Below, in pieces: positions 49,870 to 57,295 of a stretch of 64,000 nt of DNA. The first letter of the stretch is position 1, and each line of letters opens with the position of its first letter. Source of the DNA: Mycolicibacterium nivoides (GTDB lineage Bacteria; Actinomycetota; Actinomycetes; Mycobacteriales; Mycobacteriaceae); assembly GCF_003855255.1 (NCBI RefSeq), contig NZ_CP034072.1, positions 1,178,001-1,242,000 on the forward strand. Direction: 5' to 3'. The notes beneath the pieces are model-generated. The model made no database searches. It was not told where the DNA came from and saw only the letters and a list, made by a program, of their open reading frames with translations. A program made the position numbers and the translations under genes.

Positions 49870-50640
49870 ATGATGGTCTACGTGGATAGCAGAACCCGCG
49901 ACATTGCGAACATGCCCCGGGGCGGACCAGACGCTTCCTGGCTGGACCGGCGTTTGCAGACCGATCGGCTCGAGTACCTGGATCGCGACGACGTCGACGA
50001 TCTGAAGCGCAAGGTCATGGATTCACTCGACCGCGCCGGAGGACGGCGTGGGATCGGTATTCACGACAAGTGCGCCCGGATGGTGCTTCGCGAGGTGGCC
50101 GAGGTGCCGTCACCGAAGATCCTCGAGCTCGGCGCCGGCCTCGGCGGGCTGTCGCGCAAGCTACTGGACAAGCATCCCACTGCGCAGGTGACGGTCACCG
50201 ACATCGAACCCGCGTTTGTCGCGGGTATGGCCGCAGGCGACCTCGGCAGTCACCCCCGCGCCACGGTGCGGGAAATGGATGCCACCGAAATCGATGCGCC
50301 GGAAGGCTATTACGACCTCGCGGTGTTCGCTCTGTCGTTGCACCACCTGCCCCCTGAGCTCGCCGCCCGAGTCTTCGCGGCAGGCACCCGGGCAGCGAAG
50401 AAGCTCCTGATAGTCGACCTTCCCAGGCCGCCGGCACCCGTGCACATCGCGTTGTTGGCGGTGGTGCTGCCGCTCATCAGAATCTCTCCGTTGCAACACG
50501 ACGGATTCATCAGTTCGCTCCGCGCCTACAGCCCGTCGGCTCTGCGTGCGCTGGGCCACCACGCCGACCCGTCCATCACGGTCGAGTTCCGGACTCGGCG
50601 TGGACTCGGCCCGACGGTGGCGGTCGCCAGCCGCTCCTGA
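49870..50640 (+). CDS. class I SAM-dependent methyltransferase
   Basis: 256 residues. SAM motif I ILELGAGLGG (residues 84-93), acidic motif II TVTDIEP and DLAVFALSLHHLPPE. A hydrophobic segment near the C terminus (HIALLAVVLPLIRI) may contact membrane or lipid. Probably an O-methyltransferase acting on sugar or acyl chain (the Fmt role in GPL is one option). Starts at ATG 49870 or 49873. Lies between gtf2 and the reverse gap2. Confidence 0.85.
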   Translation: MMVYVDSRTRDIANMPRGGPDASWLDRRLQTDRLEYLDRDDVDDLKRKVMDSLDRAGGRRGIGIHDKCARMVLREVAEVPSPKILELGAGLGGLSRKLLDKHPTAQVTVTDIEPAFVAGMAAGDLGSHPRATVREMDATEIDAPEGYYDLAVFALSLHHLPPELAARVFAAGTRAAKKLLIVDLPRPPAPVHIALLAVVLPLIRISPLQHDGFISSLRAYSPSALRALGHHADPSITVEFRTRRGLGPTVAVASRS

Positions 50641-50678
50641 CCCGGCGACAACCAGCGGAATCGACTCTCACCTGCAGG

Positions 50679-51467
50679 TCAGATGCTGTTCAAACCCTTG
50701 GCGATCAGCATCGTGCCGGCCAGTACGCACATGGCCACCAGGATCTTTCGATGATGAGCCCACGCCCAATCGTGTAGTCGTTGCACGATGGCTTCGGTTT
50801 TCGCAGGCGCGGCCAGATAGCTGACCAGGACGACCTCGACAACGGCGAGCATCCCGACGACGAACGCGATGGTCGCGGTGATCTGCGTGCCGACCGCGGC
50901 TCCTGAGACCACGACGATCGCAAGCAGGAACAGGGCTACGTCGGGCGGCGCACCGGCAAACGAGAAGCCGATCACGAACGAGACCCACAAAGATCCGTCT
51001 TCCCACGCGTCGTGGCCGCGGCGCAACAACCGGCGGAATACCGAGCGGCCCTCTGCCGGGGCATCCTGCGCGCGGGCCAGGAGTCGCGAGACCGGTGTCG
51101 AAGTGTTCGCCTCCGACACCAGGGTCGATGTGCCACCCTCCGGGGCCGGCACCGTCGCCCGCTGGCGCACCCAGAAGTGCACGGTCAGCACCGTTGCAGT
51201 CATCAGCGCGACCGAACCCATGCCGATTTGAATGTAACCGCCGGTGGAGCTCTTGGCCCACGACTCCGCGGTGGACTTGAACATCGGCGTGAGGTGCAGC
51301 AGCGTCAGCGGAATCACCAACGTGGGAATGGTCGCCGTCACGCAGCCGGCGCCGAACATCAGCAGGTTCTGCACGGGCCGCGGCCGCGAGATCACGAGAA
51401 GGGTGATGCCCAGCCGCATGGGATCGAGCCCAACCAGAACACCTAGCGCCAGCACCGAACCCCACAC
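50679..51467 (-). CDS. Gap/Sap-type integral membrane protein 2
   Basis: 262 residues if started at GTG 51467 (VWGSVLALGV); GTG 51536 would add 23. Same architecture as Gap 1: the shared signature LLVISRPRPVQNLL, FWVRQRATVPAPEGG linker, and WAHHRKILVAMCVLAG end. In M. smegmatis one gap gene is required for GPL transport; two copies in this window are notable. Again on the opposite strand to the biosynthetic genes. Confidence 0.84.
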   Translation of the reverse strand: MWGSVLALGVLVGLDPMRLGITLLVISRPRPVQNLLMFGAGCVTATIPTLVIPLTLLHLTPMFKSTAESWAKSSTGGYIQIGMGSVALMTATVLTVHFWVRQRATVPAPEGGTSTLVSEANTSTPVSRLLARAQDAPAEGRSVFRRLLRRGHDAWEDGSLWVSFVIGFSFAGAPPDVALFLLAIVVVSGAAVGTQITATIAFVVGMLAVVEVVLVSYLAAPAKTEAIVQRLHDWAWAHHRKILVAMCVLAGTMLIAKGLNSI

Positions 51468-51628
51468 CGCCGAAACACTACTAGGTTGCTCCGGGCTGTC
51501 GGCTCTTTTGAAGCCATCGTTGTGCGCAGCGATCACGGCGCACCAAAGTCGGCTTGCCAGAGCTAACTTCGCCCGCGCGCCGACTCCGGTGGCATCACGG
51601 TTTCGGCACGGGCAGCCCCCGCAAAAGC

Positions 51629-51634
51629 TATGCT
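51629..51634 (+). promoter_or_regulatory. -10 element of a leaderless promoter
   Basis: TATGCT ends 6 nt before GTG 51641, the start of a ten-codon frame that runs into the methyltransferase start. Confidence 0.45.
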
Positions 51635-51640
51635 GCGCCG

Positions 51641-51673
51641 GTGGCGTCGAGTTCTCTGAGGTTGGACGGGTGA
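51641..51673 (+). CDS. ten-codon leaderless ORF coupled to methyltransferase
   Basis: GTG 51641 to TGA 51673 encodes MASSSLRLDG. The stop overlaps the next GTG (51670) as GTGA, and the Shine-Dalgarno GAGG for the methyltransferase lies inside it. Likely a translational coupler or attenuating leader rather than a functional peptide. Confidence 0.35.
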   Translation: MASSSLRLDG

Positions 51674-52653
51674 AAGCGGTTACAAAAGATTGCCGGCTGT
51701 GCGGATCGATCGGTCCCCACCAGGCAATTGAAGTTCGCGAGATGATGTTCGGCACTCGGGAAACGTTCGAATATTTCAGCTGCGCTGCGTGCGAGACGTT
51801 GCAGATTCACGACGCGCTCGAGGGCGAAGAGCTCATGCGCCACTACCCACCAAACTACTACTCGCACAATGCGTCGGCCCAACCCAGCGCGTTCCGATGG
51901 CTGGTCACCCAACACGATGCGCACAAGCTGCGTGGCGGCGGCAACCGGATGCTCGGAGCCCTGATCTCGGCTCGGATATCCGAAGGAATCTTCCGCGTGC
52001 TTCTCGGAGGAGACGTCGTCAGGATGCTTGCTCAACTTGAAGTTGAGCGTGACGCTCGAATTCTGGACGTAGGTTGCGGTACCGGTGAACTGCTCGACCG
52101 GTTGAGTCGAATTGGATTCAACAATTTGCTCGGTGCGGATCCGTTCATCGCGGCCGATGGCGAGTCCGCTGAAGGCGTGCCATTGATGAAACGCGATTTG
52201 AACACCGTCGATGGCAAATTCGACCTCCTGATGTTCAACCATTCCCTCGAGCACGTCCCCGATCCGGTCGCGACACTCAAAGTTGCGTACGAGAAGCTCG
52301 CTGTGGGCGGAATGTGCCTGGCTCGTGTGCCCACGACCTCGTCAGAAGCTTGGACCACCTACCGGGCGGACTGGGTGCAGGCTGATGCACCCCGGCACAT
52401 GGTCATACCGTCACGGCAGGGAATGGCGATGGCGGCGGAGAAGGCCGGACTGCGAGTCGTCAGGACGTTCGATGATTCGAATTTGGGCCAGTTCCTCGGC
52501 AGCGAAGCGTATCGACGTGACGTTGCGGTGACCGACCCCAAGATTCTCCGAATGTTCGGCCCCAAGCAGCTGTGGGAGTGGGAGAAACGCGCTCTATCGC
52601 TCAACCAGCGGCAGCGCGGCGACCAAACCGGGTTTGTGCTGCAGGCGATGTGA
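51670..52653 (+). CDS. zinc-motif SAM methyltransferase
   Basis: 327 residues. N-terminal CxxC pairs (Cys 8, 11, 38, 41) form a probable zinc site. The SAM domain has motif I ILDVGCGTGE (131-140), LLMFNHSLEHVPDP and GGMCLARVPT. A C-terminal extension continues beyond the core fold. This domain order is seen in sugar-modifying methyltransferases. Probably acts on a sugar of the lipopeptide. GTG 51670 has GAGG 8 nt upstream. Confidence 0.82.
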   Translation: MKAVTKDCRLCGSIGPHQAIEVREMMFGTRETFEYFSCAACETLQIHDALEGEELMRHYPPNYYSHNASAQPSAFRWLVTQHDAHKLRGGGNRMLGALISARISEGIFRVLLGGDVVRMLAQLEVERDARILDVGCGTGELLDRLSRIGFNNLLGADPFIAADGESAEGVPLMKRDLNTVDGKFDLLMFNHSLEHVPDPVATLKVAYEKLAVGGMCLARVPTTSSEAWTTYRADWVQADAPRHMVIPSRQGMAMAAEKAGLRVVRTFDDSNLGQFLGSEAYRRDVAVTDPKILRMFGPKQLWEWEKRALSLNQRQRGDQTGFVLQAM

Positions 52654-52813
52654 GGCGTCGGACAGCTGGAAATCCGCTCTGCCGCAATCGAATCTAGCTG
52701 TCGGCATTAGGCAACCCTTAATTGGTCTTGGCGCATCGACCGAGCGGCACCCGCCGAGTCAACGATTGAATCCGAATCACCCAAACCGCGCCGAGTCCAT
52801 GCCCGTTCGAAGC

Positions 52814-52819
52814 TAGAGT
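52814..52819 (+). promoter_or_regulatory. candidate -10 for TylF-type methyltransferase
   Basis: TAGAGT about 43 nt upstream of GTG 52862. The 208-bp gap 52654-52861 holds nothing else I can identify. Confidence 0.3.
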
Positions 52820-52861
52820 CATCGAAACCATCTGGACATACAAGCTGGGGGCCCTTTTCAC

Positions 52862-53701
52862 GTGACCGATCTCGACGTTCGATCTCTGTACCTCGACCTG
52901 ATCCGAGGCAACCTCACCAGGTACGGGATGCACGAGCGTATGCCCGCGCAGTGGACGCTGCGGCGACGTCTGTACTTCAAGACCCTCAATCGCATGATGG
53001 TCCGCGGCGGGGCGTATCGACTCGCCCGCGCCACGCCGAACGAGAATCGCAGCACGCTCGTTCAGCACAAGCGCGACTTGGGCATCGACTGGCCGGCGGA
53101 GGCCGAGACGATGATCGGAATGCAGCGGCTCACCAGTCTTCAGCATTGCGTCGAGACTGTGCTGGCGGAGGACATCCCGGGCGACCTGATCGAATGCGGA
53201 GTGTGGCGTGGCGGGGCCTGCATCCTGATGCGTGCCGTACTGGCTGCCTATGGCGATGAGACGCGAAGTGTCTGGGTGGCGGATTCCTTCGAGGGCCTGC
53301 CACCGGCAGACCCCGAGAACTACAAGGCCGACAAAGGCCTCAGGACGCAGAGCCTTGCCGGGATCCTCGGTGTGTCCGAAACTGAGGTCAAGGCAAACTT
53401 CCAGCGCTACGGACTGCTGGACGACCAGGTCCGCTTTCTTCCTGGTTGGTTCAAGGACACCCTGCACGATGCGCCGATCGATCGCATCGCTGTGCTGCGG
53501 GTCGATGGCGATCTGTATGAATCCACGATCCAAGCGCTCGAGGCGCTCTACCCGCGACTGTCTCCGGGGGGCTTCTGCATCATCGACGACTACCACGATC
53601 TCAAGCCGTGCCGGGAAGCCGTCACCGACTACCGCGCGGAGCATGGGATCACCGCCGAGATCGTCGACATAGACGGGACTGCTGTGCTGTGGCGCAAGTA
53701 G
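52862..53701 (+). CDS. TylF/MycF-family sugar O-methyltransferase (Rmt-like)
   Basis: 279 residues. TylF-family SAM site IECGVWRGG (110-118), SFEGLPPADPENY, and the Mg-binding acidic residues in VDGDLYEST and IIDDYHD. M. smegmatis Rmt enzymes that methylate GPL rhamnose belong to this family, so a deoxyhexose on the product is the likely substrate; 2-, 3- or 4-O position cannot be read. GTG 52862. Followed by gtf3 after 64 nt. Confidence 0.88.
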   Translation: MTDLDVRSLYLDLIRGNLTRYGMHERMPAQWTLRRRLYFKTLNRMMVRGGAYRLARATPNENRSTLVQHKRDLGIDWPAEAETMIGMQRLTSLQHCVETVLAEDIPGDLIECGVWRGGACILMRAVLAAYGDETRSVWVADSFEGLPPADPENYKADKGLRTQSLAGILGVSETEVKANFQRYGLLDDQVRFLPGWFKDTLHDAPIDRIAVLRVDGDLYESTIQALEALYPRLSPGGFCIIDDYHDLKPCREAVTDYRAEHGITAEIVDIDGTAVLWRK

Positions 53702-53765
53702 CGCCGGCACGGCTGTCGCCGTCATTGCGCAGGCGCGCAAGGTAATTGAGAGGCCAGAGTCCACG

Positions 53766-55031
53766 ATGAAATTCGTACTCGCGAGCTACGGCACACGCGG
53801 CGACATCGAGCCTTTGGTTGCCGTCGGCCGCGAGCTGCTGGGCCGCGGACATGACGTGCGGATGGCTGTCCCGCCTGATCTGGTTTCCTTCGCCGAGGCG
53901 GCCGGGCCGACGGCGATTCCGTACGGGCCCGATCTGCAGGCTGTCCTGGACTCCCACCGCGACTTCTGGACCCATTTCTTCCGCAACTTCTGGAAGGTCC
54001 GGGAACTGATCAGGTTGCGGCGCGAGGTCGTCGAGCCCTTTCACCAGTGCTGGAAGGACATCATCGCCACATTGACGTCACTGGCCGACGGTGCCGACTT
54101 GCTGTTCACCGGCGTGAACTTCGAGGACGCCGCGGGCAACGTCGCCGAGTACTACGATATTCCGTTGGCCACCCTGCACCTGTTCCCGTTGCGGGCCAAC
54201 GGCCAGTTCGTACCGTTCCTGCCTGCGCCGTTGGGCCGTTCAGCGATGAAGGCCTCTGAGTGGGTCGCGTGGCGCAACGCGAAGAAAGTCGAGGGTATTC
54301 AGCGCGGTGAACTGTCGCTGCCGAAGGCCACAGCGCCCTCACCGTGGCGGCTCACCGAACGCGGCTGTCTGGAGATTCAGGCGTACGACGAAGTCTGCTT
54401 TCCCGGCCTCGGCGCCGAATGGGCGCAATGGTCTGATCAACGGCCCTTTGTCGGTGCTTTGACGATGGATCTGCCCGGCGATTCCGATGACGAGGTCGCG
54501 TCGTGGATCGCCGCGGGAACACCGCCGATTTTCTTCGGCTTCGGCAGCTTGCCGATGGAATCCGGCGCCAAGACACTCGCGATGATCAGCTCGGTCTGCG
54601 CGGAGCTGGGCGAGCGTGCGTTGGTGTGTTCCGCCGGAACCGACCTGAGCGACGTCCCGCCGTCCGATCACGTGAAGGTGGTCGGTGCGATGAACTACTC
54701 GGCCGCTTTCCCCGCCTGCCGTGCCGTCGTTCACCACGGGGGATTGGGCACCACGGCTGCGGGGCTGCGTGCCGGAGTTCCCACCCTGATCCTGTCGACG
54801 GACCTCGATCAGACACTGTGGGGCAGGCGGGTGAAACAGCTGAAAGTGGGTACTGCCCGCCGTTTTTCGGGCACCACCGAAAAGTCGTTGGTCGCAGACC
54901 TGCGCACCATCCTCGACCCGCAGTATGCCGATCGAGCCCGCGAGGTCGCCGCGCGGATGACCAAGCCTGCCGAAAGCGTGATGGTCACCGCCGATCTCGT
55001 GGAGAAGCTGGCCGGCCTCGGCCGGCCGTGA
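53766..55031 (+). CDS. GT1-family glycosyltransferase 3
   Basis: 421 residues, third paralogue. ASYGTRGDIEPLVAVGRELL, FFGFGSLPM, HHGGLGTTAAGLRAGVP and donor loop STDLDQTLWG. Closer by motif to gtf2 than to gtf1. Follows the TylF methyltransferase on the same strand, consistent with adding the sugar that enzyme methylates. ATG 53766. Confidence 0.9.
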   Translation: MKFVLASYGTRGDIEPLVAVGRELLGRGHDVRMAVPPDLVSFAEAAGPTAIPYGPDLQAVLDSHRDFWTHFFRNFWKVRELIRLRREVVEPFHQCWKDIIATLTSLADGADLLFTGVNFEDAAGNVAEYYDIPLATLHLFPLRANGQFVPFLPAPLGRSAMKASEWVAWRNAKKVEGIQRGELSLPKATAPSPWRLTERGCLEIQAYDEVCFPGLGAEWAQWSDQRPFVGALTMDLPGDSDDEVASWIAAGTPPIFFGFGSLPMESGAKTLAMISSVCAELGERALVCSAGTDLSDVPPSDHVKVVGAMNYSAAFPACRAVVHHGGLGTTAAGLRAGVPTLILSTDLDQTLWGRRVKQLKVGTARRFSGTTEKSLVADLRTILDPQYADRAREVAARMTKPAESVMVTADLVEKLAGLGRP

Positions 55032-55061
55032 CCGACGTCGAATCAGCTTCGCGGCGCGTTA

Positions 55062-56468
55062 CTACTGCGAGTTGTGCGACCCGTGAGCGCTGGCGGGGCA
55101 GTGTGTTGGGGCCATTGACACCCGTGATGGCGGTGTGGCGTCTCTGATCGCGCGAACGTGGATCACCCCGCCGCGATGCGGCACGAACGTGACATGTTTC
55201 GGTCGCTGCTTCTCGTCTGCCGCGGTGGTGGTTCTCAACTCGACCCTGCGGAGGATCTCACGTAGTACGAGCCGTATCTCGACCATGGCGAAGGTGGCGC
55301 CGAGGCAGCGGCGGTTCCCGCCGCCGAACGGTAACCAGGTCGTCGGGCTCAGGGTGGTGCCGAGCATGCGATCGGGGTCGAACCTGTCCGGATCCGGGTA
55401 CACCGTGGGGCTGGCGTGCACGAGCCCGATCGCCGGGTCGACCATGATGCCCGCGGGAAGCCGGTAGCCGCCCACCTCGACCGGCTCCTTCAGCACGCGT
55501 CCCGAGCTGAACAGCACCGGACGGATCCGCAGCGTCTCTTTGATCACCGCGTCGAGGTACTCGTCACCGGCAGGATCGCCCGCCGCGCTGGCATCGGCGG
55601 CCTGCACGGCCTTGGCCAACGCCACCGGGTGGCGGGTCAGCCGTTCCAGTGCCCAGGACAGGGCCGTCGCGGTGGTCTCGTGCCCGGCCGCGATCGCCGT
55701 CAGGAGCTGGTCTCGCAGTTCGCTGTCGGACATCACGCGGCCGTCGTCGTCGGTGGCGCGGACCAGCATGGCCAGCACGTCGGTGCGTTCGGCGAGGTTG
55801 GGGTCGGCGCGACGGTCGGCGATCTCGGCGTAGAGCAGGGCGTCGGTCTCCGCGAATCGTCGGCCCACTCCTCGCCACGGGTGGTGGCGCCGCAGACTCG
55901 GCTTCGTAATCGCCGGTGTTTCCCACGATTTCATGTAGAGCAGTCTCGGCACGACCTTGCGCAACGCGGCCAGCCGTGCTGGGTCGCTGGCGCCGATGAC
56001 GGTCCGCAGGATCACTTCCAGCGTGATCTCGGTCGTCTTGGGCGCCACCGGGAAGCTCTTGCCGACCTCCCAGCCGGCGATGTTCGCGGCCGCGATCTCG
56101 GTCATCTGAGCGGCCTGGTTTGCGACGGCATCGCGGTGGAACGCCGGCATGGTCAGGCGACGCAGGCTGTGGTGTGCGTCCTCGTCGAGCACGAACAGCG
56201 AGCTGTCGCCAAGAAGTCCACGAAAAAACCAATGCGCTTCGCCGGAATGAAAAACCTTGGGGTCACCGGCATATACGGTCTTGATATCGGCGGGATCCGC
56301 AAGGTACACGACCGTACCCGAAAGTGGAATCCGCAGTGTGAACATGTTGCCGTAGCGGCGTTTGCACCCCTTCAGGAAGCGCAAGCCGTAGCCCGCCATC
56401 AACGCGGACTGCACCACCATGGGAAGCGGAGGTCCAGGCGGCAGTGCGGTTTTGGCGGTATTGCTCAC
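55062..56468 (-). CDS. cytochrome P450
   Basis: 468 residues. Pro-rich start (LPPGPPLP), I-helix AGHETTATALSW, K-helix ETLR, PERF-like DPDRFDPDRM and haem loop FGGGNRRCLGA with ligand Cys388. No membrane anchor. Oxidises an organic substrate with ferredoxin partners. GTG 56468 is preceded by AGGG. It is convergent with gtf3 and divergent from mbtH-mps1. Tailoring of the acyl chain or of an aminoacyl residue is a reasonable inference; the family resembles CYP135/138-type mycobacterial P450s from memory. Confidence 0.9.
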   Translation of the reverse strand: MSNTAKTALPPGPPLPMVVQSALMAGYGLRFLKGCKRRYGNMFTLRIPLSGTVVYLADPADIKTVYAGDPKVFHSGEAHWFFRGLLGDSSLFVLDEDAHHSLRRLTMPAFHRDAVANQAAQMTEIAAANIAGWEVGKSFPVAPKTTEITLEVILRTVIGASDPARLAALRKVVPRLLYMKSWETPAITKPSLRRHHPWRGVGRRFAETDALLYAEIADRRADPNLAERTDVLAMLVRATDDDGRVMSDSELRDQLLTAIAAGHETTATALSWALERLTRHPVALAKAVQAADASAAGDPAGDEYLDAVIKETLRIRPVLFSSGRVLKEPVEVGGYRLPAGIMVDPAIGLVHASPTVYPDPDRFDPDRMLGTTLSPTTWLPFGGGNRRCLGATFAMVEIRLVLREILRRVELRTTTAADEKQRPKHVTFVPHRGGVIHVRAIRDATPPSRVSMAPTHCPASAHGSHNSQ

Positions 56469-56607
56469 TTCTGCGCGATCCCTAGCTACTAGATGGTACG
56501 TATGCCGACATGACGACCTCGGGCTGTGACCGACGCTGATCGCCGGTCGCGGGGGAGCAAGTGCTCCGGGTCGATCCACGGTCGCAGCTCTGGGTTCTAC
56601 GGTAACT

Positions 56608-56631
56608 CCCAACCGTACGTTGTCGGTTGGG
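56608..56631. promoter_or_regulatory. perfect 8-bp dyad, operator candidate
   Basis: CCCAACCG-N8-CGGTTGGG, about 140 bp upstream of the P450 start. No T-run follows either side, so an operator is more likely than a terminator. Confidence 0.45.
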
Positions 56632-56957
56632 GCGCGGGGCACTTTCGACGGATCGTCTCCCGGCGGAATCCTGAGCGGATGCACAGCGTTTGTTGATCGA
56701 TTGAATTTGTATTTCCTATGAGCTCTAGGGATCGGCCGATGGCTCGATGACGCGTCGCCGATGCCGACTACCCGCCGGTCAGCAAAATTCTGGCAAACCA
56801 TGACACTATCGGCGAAATGGCTGGTGTCGACGTTGGCAGCAGGGCGCTTACCGGGCGCATACCAAGGTCTGCTGGCTAATTCGCCATGTTAACGGTGGTC
56901 CTGCAGACTGTTCCCGCATCGCACCACGCCTGCCGGACGTAGAACAGCAAATATTGA

Positions 56958-56974
56958 CGATTTTCCTAAAATCG
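56958..56974. promoter_or_regulatory. perfect 7-bp dyad upstream of mbtH
   Basis: CGATTTT-CCT-AAAATCG, immediately before the putative -35 TTGCCA of the mbtH promoter. Operator-like. Confidence 0.4.
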
Positions 56975-57047
56975 CTTGCCAGTCGGACCGTCTGGGTTAG
57001 GTTTAGAACGTGTTCCATTTAGCTCGCCCAGATGGTGTGGAGAACAG

Positions 57048-57278
57048 GTGAGTATCAATCCATTCGACGACGACAACGGCAGCTTCTTCGTCTTGATCAA
57101 CGACGAGGAGCAACACAGCTTGTGGCCGGCCTTCGCGGATGTTCCAGCCGGATGGCGGGTGGTCTACGGCGAGGCGAACCGCGCCGCATGCCTGGAGTAC
57201 ATCGAGCAACACTGGGCCGACATTCGGCCGAAGAGTCTGCGAGACAGGTTGGCACAGGGTCGGACTGTTGATCAGTAG
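57048..57278 (+). CDS. mbtH: MbtH-like NRPS accessory protein
   Basis: 76 residues. Family landmarks [51 protein letters not shown] and DIRPKSLR are all present, including the conserved Trp residues. Binds and stabilises adenylation domains of the adjacent NRPS. GTG 57048 has GGAGA upstream. The NRPS gene follows after 17 nt. Confidence 0.95.
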   Translation: MSINPFDDDNGSFFVLINDEEQHSLWPAFADVPAGWRVVYGEANRAACLEYIEQHWADIRPKSLRDRLAQGRTVDQ

Positions 57279-57295
57279 TCGGCGGGCTGCGACCG

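Larger units (their letters stand above)
56469..57047. other. 579-bp divergent control region P450 / mbtH-mps1
   Basis: No gene seen. Contains two perfect dyads (56608-56631 and 56958-56974), and a possible -35/-10 pair TTGCCA (56977) and TAGGTT (56999) about 50 nt before mbtH. AT-rich stretch 56690-56730. Confidence 0.5.

Noticed and set aside
57000..57018. IdeR/iron-box-like sequence (TTAGGTTTAG) before mbtH
   Set aside because: Only the left half matches the 19-bp IdeR consensus; roughly half of positions fit overall. The gene set is lipopeptide, not mycobactin.
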